A stretch of 64,000 nt of DNA, taken from JAAYZQ01 sp034428935 (GTDB lineage Bacteria; Chloroflexota; Anaerolineae; JAAYZQ01). The notes under the pieces were generated by a model. That model was not told the DNA's origin. It did not search any database and worked only from the letters and a program-made list of their open reading frames with translations. Shown here in pieces: positions 31,680 to 40,999 of this stretch; the stretch's first letter is position 1; each line of letters opens with the position of its first letter. The stretch is from contig DAOUHB010000155.1 of NCBI GenBank assembly GCA_034428935.1, forward strand, positions 45,542-109,541. Direction: 5' to 3'. The position numbers and the translations under genes were made by a program.

Positions 31680-32141
31680 ATGAGACAGCTTTTGCGACGC
31701 TTGCACAAGTCTGTGGGGCGGTGCGGCCCCACGGAGAAGGGACAGAGCCTCGTCGAGTTGGCCCTGATGTTGCCCTTTCTCATACTTCTCCTGGCCATAG
31801 TCATCGACGCTTCCCGCCTCTTTGACGCCGCCATTGTCCTGGTACAGGCGGCGCGGGAAGGCGCCCGGTTCGCTACCGTTCAGCCGGCGCTGGCAGAGCT
31901 CGAGATCAAGGAGTTGGTGGTCGCCGACGTGTTGGGATCGGGCACGAACGTCACCCACATGGCCGACTTTGCGGTTGACAACGTGGACGTCATCATTGGC
32001 TCCACGGAGGTGACCGTCACCGTCCAGTACGATTTTCCCCTCTGGTTCGGCGGTGTCCTGGGTTTGGATACCGTGACCGTGACCAGGGAGGGGGTGATGC
32101 CTATGTTCCTCCCAGATCCGACCCCGGTGGTGACGCCATGA
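31680..32141 (+). CDS. tadE: TadE-like pilus assembly protein
   Basis: 153 aa. A short basic leader, then GQSLVELALMLPFLILLLAI, the typical TadE hydrophobic helix, which in Tad systems is a minor pilin-like segment cut by the prepilin peptidase. The external part is beta-rich. AAGGGTAGAG precedes the ATG. It overlaps the next tadE gene by 4 bp (ATGA), so they are coupled. Confidence 0.88.
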   Translation: MRQLLRRLHKSVGRCGPTEKGQSLVELALMLPFLILLLAIVIDASRLFDAAIVLVQAAREGARFATVQPALAELEIKELVVADVLGSGTNVTHMADFAVDNVDVIIGSTEVTVTVQYDFPLWFGGVLGLDTVTVTREGVMPMFLPDPTPVVTP

Positions 32142-32542
32142 CCCGCGCAACAACGGCTCGTTCGGAGCGGGGACAAACCCTGGTCGAGTTTTCCATGGTT
32201 GTGACTGTCCTGTTCTTGATCCTTTTTGGCATTGTAGACTTTTCCCGCCTGTTCTTTGCTTACGCCACCATGGCCAACGGTGTCCGGGAGGGAGCGCGCT
32301 ATGCGGTCGTCCACCCCAACGCCGAAGACACATCAGCAGTCGAGGAGCACGCACGCGCCATGATGGTCCTCATCGGCGGCGATGCGACAGTCACTGTGTC
32401 GTATCCGGACACTCTGAACCACGCCGTATGCCTGCGGCGTCCGTGCAAGGTGGTCGTCAGGGCCAGTAGTGATTTCAACGTTTGGACCCCCATCATTCCG
32501 AACATCACCATCGTGGCCCAAAGCACGATGCACATCGAGTAG
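32138..32542 (+). CDS. TadE-like pilus assembly protein (second copy)
   Basis: 134 aa. ERGQTLVEFSMVVTVLFLIL at residues ~8-27 is the TadE helix, and NGVREGARYAVVHP is the usual following segment. It differs clearly from the first copy and probably forms a pseudopilin pair with it (TadE/TadF-like). Confidence 0.88.
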   Translation: MTRATTARSERGQTLVEFSMVVTVLFLILFGIVDFSRLFFAYATMANGVREGARYAVVHPNAEDTSAVEEHARAMMVLIGGDATVTVSYPDTLNHAVCLRRPCKVVVRASSDFNVWTPIIPNITIVAQSTMHIE

Positions 32543-32562
32543 GAGAGAAGGAGAGGGACGAG

Positions 32563-33663
32563 ATGCATCAAGAGGGGAATGACAGCGGCCAGTCGGTTGT
32601 CCTGGTGGCGATTGCGATGCTGGTGCTTGTCATCTTTGCCGCCATTACGGTCGACATGAGCAGCGCCTACCTCGGGCGGCGCACCGCCCAGAATGCAGCC
32701 GACGCGGCCGCGCTGGCCGCCGTCCGGCAGTTGGCGTACCAGTACAATATGGGGTTGTACGACGACACGGCAATCAAGGTCGAGCTTAACAACTTTGCCG
32801 AGCGCAACGGCGCCGGCGATACCGATGACACATTGGGGAACGCGATCAACGACAGCGTCACCGGGATTTATCTCGACTTCGATGAGAATGCCATTGGCGT
32901 GGTCGGCGAGAACAGCGGCGCCCCGGCGAATGCCCTGGGTGTGGAGGCCACGGTCCAGATCACCACTCCGGCCTTCTTTGGCGGCGTCATGGGCTACAGC
33001 GGCTACCCGGTCCAGGCCCAGGCCACAGTCATGCTGGATTATGCCTGCGGGGACGATTGCATCGTACCAATTGCCACGCCCTCGTGGCCTTTTACGACAA
33101 CCGCGGTCTGTTACAACATCTGGGACGGCGGTGAGTCTCCGAGTGGGAAGGAAGCTGGCAACTTTGGCTGGCTGAACTGGACTCTACAGGGGAATTGCTG
33201 CAATCCACACTCTTGCCTGGACACCGACAAGCCTTGCCTCGAAAGGAACTTGACGCCGGGCTCATGCTGGAGTGGCTTCATCTTTGTCGGTGACTGGGTG
33301 CAGGGAACACCCGGGGATATGAAGGTCGTTCAGCCCGTATTGGAGTACTACAGGGTGAACAAAGTGCCCTTCACCGTGGTGGTGTATCCGCCAGATGGGT
33401 ATGTGGGAACGGGCGCCAACAGGCAGTTCCAGGTTGCTGGCCTTGCAAAGATGCAGGTTGTAGGCTACGAGCTGACCAGGGATGGAGGCGAACCGAAAGA
33501 GGGGGACGCCGATTATGTGGACTACGAAGAGGTTTGTGCAGATGCAGGCCCGGTCGGGGAAGGCTTTCGCATCAGCGTCAAGTTCCTGGGTTGGGCCGAA
33601 GGTGAACCCGGCAACTGCCGCGTGCGCTATGGCACGATGCGAACGCCGACACTGACAGAGTAG
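32563..33663 (+). CDS. TadG-like protein (Flp pilus assembly, putative)
   Basis: 366 aa from ATG 32563 (GGAGAGGGACGAG upstream). N-terminal helix GQSVVLVAIAMLVLVIFAAI followed by RRTAQNAADAAALAAVRQLA, the pattern of TadG/TadE-like proteins. The external part (about 60-366) has eight or more Cys, likely in disulfides. It lacks the von Willebrand A domain of full-length TadG. Function in the locus is inferred. Confidence 0.8.
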   Translation: MHQEGNDSGQSVVLVAIAMLVLVIFAAITVDMSSAYLGRRTAQNAADAAALAAVRQLAYQYNMGLYDDTAIKVELNNFAERNGAGDTDDTLGNAINDSVTGIYLDFDENAIGVVGENSGAPANALGVEATVQITTPAFFGGVMGYSGYPVQAQATVMLDYACGDDCIVPIATPSWPFTTTAVCYNIWDGGESPSGKEAGNFGWLNWTLQGNCCNPHSCLDTDKPCLERNLTPGSCWSGFIFVGDWVQGTPGDMKVVQPVLEYYRVNKVPFTVVVYPPDGYVGTGANRQFQVAGLAKMQVVGYELTRDGGEPKEGDADYVDYEEVCADAGPVGEGFRISVKFLGWAEGEPGNCRVRYGTMRTPTLTE

Positions 33664-33760
33664 TCTGGCCTTCCCGTTGCCGGCCGGCGCGTCGATTGCA
33701 GTGCTGGGCATAGGCTTTACGTAGGAGTATGCCAGTACATTGTCCCAAGGAGGATGGCAC

Positions 33761-34597
33761 ATGAAACGACGGAGTTGGATTTGGTTCTTGATCAGCGGAA
33801 TTCTGGCCCTTCTGGCGGGGGTGGTTGCCATTGCGGCCTTGCGCTTTTTTGCCGATAGGGTCGATCCTGAAATCCCGGTCGCCAGTCAAATGGTCGTCGT
33901 GGCGAACAGCCCAATCGCGGCCGGCTCGATCATCCGCGTCGACTGGGTGGCCCTGACAGAGCGGGATCAGATCCCCAGCGGCGCCATCGTGAACCCGGAC
34001 GACGTCATCGGCCGTAAGGCACTGGCCGACATTGCCCCCAACGAGGTCATTCGGGTGCAGGACGTCGAACAGCAGGCGCAGGGCCCGTCCCGTTCGGATA
34101 TCCCCGCCGACAAGATCGCCGTGGCCCTGCCGGCCGACGATATCCTCAGCAAGTGGGGCGCGGTGATGCCCGGCGACCACGTGGACGTCCTCTTTACCCT
34201 CGACGTCATCCTCGAAACGGACATGTACCCCGAAGAGGTGCTGCGCGTGGAAGAGGGCGAGGTTCTCCAGCGCCTGGAGCGGGACCAGAGCCTGGATCAC
34301 GTCTCGGTGCTCACCCTCCAGAACCTGGAGGTGTTGCAGATCATCGAAGAGCCAGGGGTGACTCTGGAAGAGGGGCAGCAGGCCCAGGACCAGGCGGCCA
34401 GCGTTCCGCAGCGGGCCATGGTCCTGGCCATCAATCCTCAGGACGCAGTCCTGCTCAAGTACTTGCGTGACACGGAGGGCATCCTTGACGTCGCCTTGCG
34501 CTCGCCCGACAACGGCACACTGTTCAATGCCGAACCGGTGAACATCAACTATCTCGTTCTGCGCTATGGAATCGTCTTGCCCGAACCACTTCAGTGA
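33761..34597 (+). CDS. cpaB: CpaB/RcpC-like Flp pilus assembly protein
   Basis: 278 aa from ATG 33761 (AAGGAGG upstream). One N-terminal membrane helix (about 6-28), then an SAF domain (about 45-110: VVVANSPIAAGSIIRVDWVA, GRKALADIAPNEVI) and a CpaB C-terminal region (DKIAVALPADD, GDHVDVLFTLD). In diderms it helps the pilus secretin; in a monoderm it would act at the cell surface. Stop overlaps the leader of cpaE. Confidence 0.9.
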   Translation: MKRRSWIWFLISGILALLAGVVAIAALRFFADRVDPEIPVASQMVVVANSPIAAGSIIRVDWVALTERDQIPSGAIVNPDDVIGRKALADIAPNEVIRVQDVEQQAQGPSRSDIPADKIAVALPADDILSKWGAVMPGDHVDVLFTLDVILETDMYPEEVLRVEEGEVLQRLERDQSLDHVSVLTLQNLEVLQIIEEPGVTLEEGQQAQDQAASVPQRAMVLAINPQDAVLLKYLRDTEGILDVALRSPDNGTLFNAEPVNINYLVLRYGIVLPEPLQ

Positions 34598-34608
34598 GGG
34601 CCTTTGCC

Positions 34609-35898
34609 ATGGATTCTGATCAGCGATCTTTGCCCCTGTCCCTGACTCGCGTCCTCATCGTTCCTGGCCGAGATCCGGTTGGCGACTGGATGGCCAGCGT
34701 CGTGAGCGCCCAGCAGGACATGATCCTGGCCGGGATTGTGCGCGATCTGGGACAGGTCGAGGGGGCCGTCGAAAAGCTCGCTCCCGACGTCCTGCTGCTG
34801 GATATGGCCAGCGGCGTCCTGGAGCAGATCGACCTGCTCCGCCGCCTGTCGGCGCCCAGGGCGGGCCTGGCAGTCATCGTCGTGGCCATGCTCGGCGAGG
34901 TCGAGATCGTGCAGCAGGCCATGTTACAGGGCGCCCACGGATTTCTGCTGAAGCCCTTTACCGAGCCGGAGCTGGTCAAGAGCGTGCGCCAGGCGCACGA
35001 TCTGCTGCTCCAGCGCCGGGCCGAGCTGTCGAGTATGGCCCGGCTCTACCCGGGGTCTGCCGCGGCACCGGCTCGCGGGGAGGTGATCGTCGTCTTTGGC
35101 CCCAAGGGAGGGGTGGGCACGACCACCATTGCCGTGAACCTGGCCGTGGCCCTGCACAAGGAAACCGACAAGCGCGTCGTCCTGGTCGATGCCGACCTTG
35201 GCTTCGGCGACGTCGACACCGCTTTGAACATGGTTTCGGCCACCTCCGTGGCCCAGGTTCTTTCCAGGCTGGCACTCATGGACGACGCGGTCCTGGAACA
35301 AAGCGTGGTTCCCCACCACAGCGGGATCCAGGTTTTGCCCGCGTCGCCGGAGCTGGGCGGGAGCGATGGACTTCAGCCCGAGGAGTTCAGGCAGCTCCTG
35401 TCGCGCCTCGCGGGCCTGGGCGAGGGTTACGTGGTGGTCGACACCTGGGCGACGGTAGACGATTCCACGCTGGCCATCCTCGATTCTTGCCAGCACCTCG
35501 TCCTAGTGACGACCCCCCAGGTGATGGCCTTGCGCGACACGCGCCGCTTTCTCGACGCCATGCGGCTGCTAAACTATGACCTGGACCGCATGCTCCTGGT
35601 TCTGAACCAGTGCTATCACCGCGTTGACGTCAAGATGCAGGACGTGGAGCGCGCCCTGGGGCTTCCCGTGGCACAGATCGTAGAATACGCACCGGGTCCG
35701 GTGACCTCGTCCCTCAACCGAGGCGTGCCCCTGGTCACCGAGTATCGCAGCAGTCTGGCCGCGCAGAATATCGTCCGCCTCGCCGGGCTGCTGGCCCAGA
35801 GGAGCGCCCAGGAGGGATTGGGAGCAGGGGAGCAGCCTGCTACGTCCTCTAACGGCTCGAAAGGGCGCGGGCTCCGGGCGCGCAAGAAGGCCGGTTAA
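34609..35898 (+). CDS. cpaE: CpaE-like ATPase with pseudo-receiver
   Basis: 429 aa. N-terminal receiver-like domain (about 12-125; PDVLLLDMASG, Lys in FLLKPFTE), then a MinD/ParA-type ATPase (about 158-395) with deviant Walker A GPKGGVGTTT near residue 165 and DADLGFGDVDTAL. ATG 34609 is preferred over GTG 34594 because GAGGG sits 8 nt before it. CpaE localises Tad machinery to poles or sites. The gene normally next, the CpaF/TadA ATPase, is absent: only 24 bp separate it from tadB. Confidence 0.92.
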   Translation: MDSDQRSLPLSLTRVLIVPGRDPVGDWMASVVSAQQDMILAGIVRDLGQVEGAVEKLAPDVLLLDMASGVLEQIDLLRRLSAPRAGLAVIVVAMLGEVEIVQQAMLQGAHGFLLKPFTEPELVKSVRQAHDLLLQRRAELSSMARLYPGSAAAPARGEVIVVFGPKGGVGTTTIAVNLAVALHKETDKRVVLVDADLGFGDVDTALNMVSATSVAQVLSRLALMDDAVLEQSVVPHHSGIQVLPASPELGGSDGLQPEEFRQLLSRLAGLGEGYVVVDTWATVDDSTLAILDSCQHLVLVTTPQVMALRDTRRFLDAMRLLNYDLDRMLLVLNQCYHRVDVKMQDVERALGLPVAQIVEYAPGPVTSSLNRGVPLVTEYRSSLAAQNIVRLAGLLAQRSAQEGLGAGEQPATSSNGSKGRGLRARKKAG

Positions 35899-35922
35899 CC
35901 CTTTACGGAAAGGAACGAGATC

Positions 35923-36870
35923 ATGTGGTTTTTTCTGGTTGGCATCCTGGTTGCCCTTGCCGCGGGCGTGCTGTTGTATGGCCTGGGGCATGCACTACAG
36001 CCAGAGGACTCGGTGGAAGAACGCCTGGAGGCCTGGATGACAGCCGACATAGCCGGCGAGGCGGCCGGAGGTGAACACTCGACCGGGTTGCTCGCGGGCG
36101 TTGACCGGCGTGTGGCCAGGCGGGGTTTTGCGGCGATCATTCGCCAGGATCTGGCCCGGGCGGCTCTGTCGCTGACGGTGACCGAGTGGTTGTTGCTCCG
36201 CGTGGGGCTCGTCGTCGTCGCGTTTCTCCTGGGATTCGCCCTCCAGCGCAATCTCATCCTGGCCCTGTTCCTGGCGGCCATTGCCTACGCGGCGCCCATC
36301 ACCTACCTTCGGGTGCGGCAGGGCCAGCGGCTGCGCGCCTTTAACGCCCAGTTGCCCGACGTCCTGGACCAGATGGTCGGCTCGCTGCGCGTCGGCTACG
36401 GCCTGTCGCAGTCGGTGGAGTGGGTGGGGCGGCAGATGCCGGAACCCGCCGGGGACGAGTTCAACCGTGTCGTTCGAGAGATGCAGCTCGGTTGGAGCCT
36501 GCCCGAGGCGCTGGAGAGCATGGTACGCCGCATCATGAGCGACGACCTGGCCCTCATTGTCACGGCCATCGACATCCACTATGAGACGGGCGGGCGCCTG
36601 GCCGATATCCTCGAGACGGTGGCGCACACCATCCGCGAGCGGATACGCGTTCAGCGTGAGATCAATACCCTGACCTCCCAGCAACGATATTCGGGCTACG
36701 TGCTGATGGTCATGCCCATTGCCCTGGCCGTGGTGCTGATGCTCCTCAGCCCGGAGTACGAGAGCCAGCTCTTTGCGCCAGGACCAACCCTGTGCATCCC
36801 CATCGGTGCGGGCCTGATGATGATCCTGGGCTTTCTCATCATGCGCCGCATCGTCGAGATCGACATTTAG
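35923..36870 (+). CDS. tadB: TadB-like inner membrane platform protein
   Basis: 315 aa. Membrane helices at about 3-22, 80-125 and 265-310 flank a T2SSF (GspF-like) domain (about 145-260) with LPDVLDQMVGSLRVGYGLSQ and ETGGRLADILETVAHTIRER. Forms with TadC the platform of Tad pili. GGAAAGGAACGAG precedes the ATG. Confidence 0.92.
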   Translation: MWFFLVGILVALAAGVLLYGLGHALQPEDSVEERLEAWMTADIAGEAAGGEHSTGLLAGVDRRVARRGFAAIIRQDLARAALSLTVTEWLLLRVGLVVVAFLLGFALQRNLILALFLAAIAYAAPITYLRVRQGQRLRAFNAQLPDVLDQMVGSLRVGYGLSQSVEWVGRQMPEPAGDEFNRVVREMQLGWSLPEALESMVRRIMSDDLALIVTAIDIHYETGGRLADILETVAHTIRERIRVQREINTLTSQQRYSGYVLMVMPIALAVVLMLLSPEYESQLFAPGPTLCIPIGAGLMMILGFLIMRRIVEIDI

Positions 36871-36896
36871 GCAGCCGGTGGAGGGAGACGAGGAGA

Positions 36897-37832
36897 ATGC
36901 TCACTGGGACACTCAGTCTTTTATTTGGCGTGGCAGTCGGCGGTGCAGTCCTGGCTCTGCTCCTTGGCTTGCGTGGGCGCGGCGAGGTGCAGGCTGTCGA
37001 ACAGGAGCGGATCCACGCCCTCGGGGCCGCCTTTACCCTGGAGGAGGTCGAGCTCAGCCGCCCGCTGCAAGAGCGGCTGCTCAAGCCCATCTTTTCCTCG
37101 GTGCTGGCTTTTCTGGCCCGGCTTTCACCCCGGGCCAACCTTCAGGACCTGCACCACAGGCTGGATCTGGCCGGGCGGCCCAACAACTGGTCGGCGATAG
37201 ACCTGGTGGGGATACGCGTGTTGGCCGGCCTTCTTATGGGCGTCATGGCCATGGTCCTGTTGTTGTTGAGCGACCTGCCCCTGGTGCGCCGGATCTTGTT
37301 GTCGGTGGTCTGCGCGCTGCTGGGGTATTATTTGCCGCTGCTGTGGCTGAATAGCCGCGTGCGCAGGCGGCAGTGGGCCCTGGTAAAGGCCCTGCCCGAT
37401 GGCCTGGACATGCTCAACGTCTGTGTCAGTGCGGGCCTGGGCTTTGACGCGGCCCTGAGCCGCGTCGGCGAGCACTGGGACACTCCCCTGGCCGACGAAT
37501 TCAACCGCGTGGTGACCGAGATCCGCCTGGGCAAGGTGCGCAGGGAGGCGCTCCAGGCGCTGGCCGCCCGCACGGAGGTGAGCGAGATCGAGAACTTTGT
37601 GGCCACCATCGTTCAGGCTGACCAACTGGGGGTCAGCATTGCCAAGGTTCTGCGCACCCAGGCAGATCAGATGCGCACGTTGCGACGCCAGCGCGCCGAG
37701 GAGATGGCGCGCCAGGCGACCATCAAGCTTCTCTTTCCGCTGGTGTTCTTGATCTTTCCGGCCATGCTCGCCGTGCTGCTTGGCCCGGCTGTGCCCCAGA
37801 TCCTGAACACCTTTGGCAGGCTGGGCATGTGA
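36897..37832 (+). CDS. tadC: TadC-like inner membrane platform protein
   Basis: 311 aa from ATG 36897 (GAGGGAGACGAGGAGA upstream). Membrane helices near 5-25, 100-145 and 280-305 flank a T2SSF domain (ALPDGLDMLNVCVSAGLGFD, ADQLGVSIAKVLRTQADQMR). Partner of TadB, 26 bp upstream. Confidence 0.92.
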   Translation: MLTGTLSLLFGVAVGGAVLALLLGLRGRGEVQAVEQERIHALGAAFTLEEVELSRPLQERLLKPIFSSVLAFLARLSPRANLQDLHHRLDLAGRPNNWSAIDLVGIRVLAGLLMGVMAMVLLLLSDLPLVRRILLSVVCALLGYYLPLLWLNSRVRRRQWALVKALPDGLDMLNVCVSAGLGFDAALSRVGEHWDTPLADEFNRVVTEIRLGKVRREALQALAARTEVSEIENFVATIVQADQLGVSIAKVLRTQADQMRTLRRQRAEEMARQATIKLLFPLVFLIFPAMLAVLLGPAVPQILNTFGRLGM

Positions 37833-37857
37833 TGGGCACCGGGAGCAGAGCAACGTT

Positions 37858-39555
37858 ATGGACGAAGCGGCGTGGACAACAGGGAGCCTACCAGGCTCCG
37901 GGGCGTGGGGTGCGCAGGTGATGGGCCAGGAGGAGAGTTCCGCCTGGGCCAGGCTGTTGGCGAGTGGTGAGGAGCAGAATCTGGAGCAAGAAACGGGCGC
38001 GGATCTGTCGCAGGAGGCACGGGGCATGGATTGGGGGCCGGACCCGCAGGATGAGGCGGATGCCGGCCTGGAGGACGGCAGCGGCACGGCCTTTGAAGCG
38101 GGCGAGGTCGACCTCGCCGGCGATGGGGAGCTGCCGGTCGAGGACGAGGTGGCGGAAGGGAGCGACGAGCCCGCCGCGTCCGCTGGAGCCGGCACGCCCG
38201 ATCGCGTACCGTTCTTCGAGCATGAGCTCTATGTCGAGGCCATGCACGCACTGGCCTTTGACCAGGGGGACGTCGCCGTCTCGAACCTGAGGGAGCTGGC
38301 CGATCTTTATCCCGACGAGGCGGCCATCAGCGACCTGTTGGTGCGAATGGAGCTCAAATCGGCTGTGGCCCAGGAGCGAGAGCTGCCCGCCAATCGCAGG
38401 CAGGCAGCCCCGGCCCTCCAGAACGCACTGACGCTCTTGCTCCTGGTGACCCTGGGCCTGGTAGGCCTGGCGGGTTTTTACCTGGCCTTTCAGAGGTTTG
38501 TGATTCCCATCGCCGAGACCAACCGGGAGGCCCTGGAAATCCAGGTCCTCGAGGCCGAGATCGCGCGCCGTTGGGATGCCCGTGACTGGAACGGTGCCAT
38601 ACAAACGCTCCAGGAGCTTGAGCGCAGGCAGCCGGGCAGTGAGCAAGTTGCGGAAAAGCTGGCCTACGCCGAGCGGCAGAAACAGCTCGGCGACTGGTAT
38701 GCCGATGCCGTGGCGGCGGAAAATGCCGGTGACGTCGAGGGCGCCCTGGTCCTCTTGCAACAGATCGCCGGCCAGGAGCCGGGCTATCAAGACGTGGAGC
38801 AGCGCCTCCAGAAGGTGCAGACCCTGCAAGCGCTGGGCAGGGACTGGCTGGAAGCGGAAGCTCGGGTCCAGGCGGAGGACTGGCAAGGTGCCACGGCCCT
38901 TCTCCTCGAAATCCGGCGCCTCGACCCCGATTATCGGCGAGATCAGGTGACGGAGAGGCTTTTCCAGATCTATGAGCGACTGGCCCGGCAGAGCCTCAAC
39001 CAGGCGAACGGCGACCCCGAGGGCCTGCGCCAGGCCCTCGTCTTCCTGAATGGCGCCCTGGCCGAGCGGCCCACCAACCAGGATCTCGGCCGGGAGCGCG
39101 CGCTGGCGCTGCGCTACATCAGGGGTTCCGAGGCCCAGGCGCGGGGTGACTGGTTGGAGGCCGCGGAGCAGTGGGAGGCGATCCATAAGGAGCAGCCAGG
39201 CTACCAGGGTGCGGTGTTGGAGGCCAGGCTGAAGGAGGCATACCCCAGGGCAGCGCGCCAGGCCATAGCCGAGGCCGGTGGCTCTGTGGAGGGGCTGAAG
39301 CAGGCGGCGGCCTATCTCGATCGCGCCCTGGCCGACTCGCCAGAGGACGACGGCCTGCGGCAGGATCGCGAGCTGGTGGCGGCCTACCTGGACGGTGCCG
39401 AAGCGTTCGGCGCCGGCTTCTGGGACCAGGCCATCAGGCATTGGGGGCCACTTTACGCGGCACAGCCGGGCTACCAGAATGGCGCCCTGGAAAGGAATCT
39501 GAGAACGGCTTGCGGAGCGAGCACCGAACCCGACCTCACGCTCTGTCCTCCTTAG
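37858..39555 (+). CDS. TPR-like membrane protein of the Tad-like locus
   Basis: 565 aa. An acidic, probably disordered N-terminus (1-120), a short helical part (about 120-180), one membrane helix (about 190-212, LTLLLLVTLGLVGLAGFYLA), then ~350 residues of helical repeats with a recurring pattern of ARRWDARDWNGAIQTLQELE / AENAGDVEGALVLLQQIAGQ. A TPR-like scaffold, likely external. ATG 37858 has only a weak GGGAG upstream. No known Tad family. Confidence 0.75.
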   Translation: MDEAAWTTGSLPGSGAWGAQVMGQEESSAWARLLASGEEQNLEQETGADLSQEARGMDWGPDPQDEADAGLEDGSGTAFEAGEVDLAGDGELPVEDEVAEGSDEPAASAGAGTPDRVPFFEHELYVEAMHALAFDQGDVAVSNLRELADLYPDEAAISDLLVRMELKSAVAQERELPANRRQAAPALQNALTLLLLVTLGLVGLAGFYLAFQRFVIPIAETNREALEIQVLEAEIARRWDARDWNGAIQTLQELERRQPGSEQVAEKLAYAERQKQLGDWYADAVAAENAGDVEGALVLLQQIAGQEPGYQDVEQRLQKVQTLQALGRDWLEAEARVQAEDWQGATALLLEIRRLDPDYRRDQVTERLFQIYERLARQSLNQANGDPEGLRQALVFLNGALAERPTNQDLGRERALALRYIRGSEAQARGDWLEAAEQWEAIHKEQPGYQGAVLEARLKEAYPRAARQAIAEAGGSVEGLKQAAAYLDRALADSPEDDGLRQDRELVAAYLDGAEAFGAGFWDQAIRHWGPLYAAQPGYQNGALERNLRTACGASTEPDLTLCPP

Positions 39556-39634
39556 CAAGGAGTCGGGGAGGCTGTTCGTAGCGGCCCGGCGCAATGGCGG
39601 CGCTGCTCTGGCGCAGGCGCCCGCTACGGAACTC

Positions 39635-39651
39635 GGATCCTCCCGGGATCC
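39635..39651 (+). terminator. Hairpin after the TPR protein gene
   Basis: GGATCC (39635-39640) pairs with GGATCC (39646-39651) around TCCCG, followed by TTCCTT. It lies in a 169-bp gap without a gene. Confidence 0.4.
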
Positions 39652-39724
39652 TTCCTTGATCACGCGCTGGAACGGGTTGTCGCCGGACCCACCGGTACCT
39701 GCCAATCATGACCTGGAGGGAACC

Positions 39725-40822
39725 ATGACCAGAGTTCTCGTTCTGACCTTTATCCTCGGTGCGTGTGTAGTCGCGGTTCTTCTGAACGTGCTCATGCTCC
39801 CCTTCGGAGCCGCGGCCCAGGAGCCAGAGCCTCGCCCCAGCCCGACCCCACAGCCCTGGATCCACCTGGTGCCGGCTCAGGCCGTGGCAGGAGAAGACCT
39901 TCTGGTCCAGGTTACCGGCATTTGCTGGCCGTATCCCGGGTTTGTCAGCCTGAATTGGGAGCGATCGGACGGGCCGCCGCTCTTGCCCGTTCCCGTCGCG
40001 GTCGAGCCGGATGGAGGGTTCGCGGTCGAGATCCGGATCCCCGCGGAGTGGGCCACGCCGGGTAGCCACGCCATCTTGGCCACCCACAGCGCCGGCTACA
40101 CCGTCGCTGCCAGCCTGGCATTCGCCGCACCGACGCCGACCGACACGCCCCTGCCCACCGATACCCCCCTGCCGACAGACACCAGGGTGCCGCCGCCCTC
40201 GCCCACGCCCAGCCGCACGTCCACGCAGACGCCCACCGCGTCGCCGACCCTGACGCCGACCCCATCGCGGACGATGCGGCCGGTGACGCCCGACGTGACC
40301 AACACTCCGCCTCCGGCGGCCACGGCACGGCCAGCCGCCACGGCTACACCCCAGCCCAGTCCCCTGGCGCCGACCGGCACCGAGGCCCCAACGGCAACGC
40401 CCTCGGCGACCTCCGTGCTTGTTGCCCTCATCAGCGCGACGACCACCGACACGGCAACGCCCACGGAAACCCACACGCCCACGGCGACGCCCAGCGCGAC
40501 GGCAACGCCGTCGTCGACCCCGGAGGCAACGCCCACCAACCTACCCGTGCCGCGCGAGACGCGGGATCCTGGCCAGCTCCTTTCCCGGAGCATTCCCACG
40601 CCCGGGCCCGCCGGCCAGGTGGAGGCGAGCCTCGTGGAGGCGAGTCTCGTCGAAGCCGGCCTGCCCCAGTCCGGCTCGCGCTGGGAGTCGGGTTTTGTCC
40701 TGGGTTTCATCGCCGCCGTCATCCTGCTAGCGCTCCTCATCATTCTTGTCCTCCTCGTCCTGGTGACGCTTCTGGTTACCTGGCGAATTCTCCAGATGCG
40801 GGCGCGGCAGCGGGTAGCTTGA
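39725..40822 (+). CDS. Thr/Pro-rich cell surface protein
   Basis: 365 aa from ATG 39725 (GGAGGGAACC upstream). Signal peptide (about 1-33), a folded beta domain (about 40-130: IHLVPAQAVAGEDLLVQVTG), a ~170-residue stalk of Thr/Pro/Ala repeats (PTDTPLPTDTPLPTDT), and a C-terminal membrane helix (about 330-355) with a basic tail. Looks like a membrane-anchored stalk protein; possibly glycosylated. Last plus-strand gene near the Tad-like locus. Confidence 0.78.
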   Translation: MTRVLVLTFILGACVVAVLLNVLMLPFGAAAQEPEPRPSPTPQPWIHLVPAQAVAGEDLLVQVTGICWPYPGFVSLNWERSDGPPLLPVPVAVEPDGGFAVEIRIPAEWATPGSHAILATHSAGYTVAASLAFAAPTPTDTPLPTDTPLPTDTRVPPPSPTPSRTSTQTPTASPTLTPTPSRTMRPVTPDVTNTPPPAATARPAATATPQPSPLAPTGTEAPTATPSATSVLVALISATTTDTATPTETHTPTATPSATATPSSTPEATPTNLPVPRETRDPGQLLSRSIPTPGPAGQVEASLVEASLVEAGLPQSGSRWESGFVLGFIAAVILLALLIILVLLVLVTLLVTWRILQMRARQRVA

Positions 40823-40893
40823 GATTCTTCGCTCTCCTCAGAAAGGCAAAGGGGAAGGGCAGTACTCTAAACAAGAAGGCATCCAGGTTGAAA

Positions 40894-40917
40894 GGGGGGA
40901 GGCGAGAGCCTCCCCCC
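40894..40917. terminator. Bidirectional hairpin between convergent genes
   Basis: GGGGGGAGGC (40894-40903) pairs with 40908-40917 around GAGA. On the minus strand it is followed by TTTCAA. It separates the plus-strand surface protein gene from the minus-strand SPFH gene. Confidence 0.6.
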
Positions 40918-40999
40918 CACGTGACGCTGTCAAGTTCTTCCTGCGGACGCCGCAAGCCAGGGCGCTCCTCGCGCCCCGGCACCGGCGGCCAGTGTGTTG

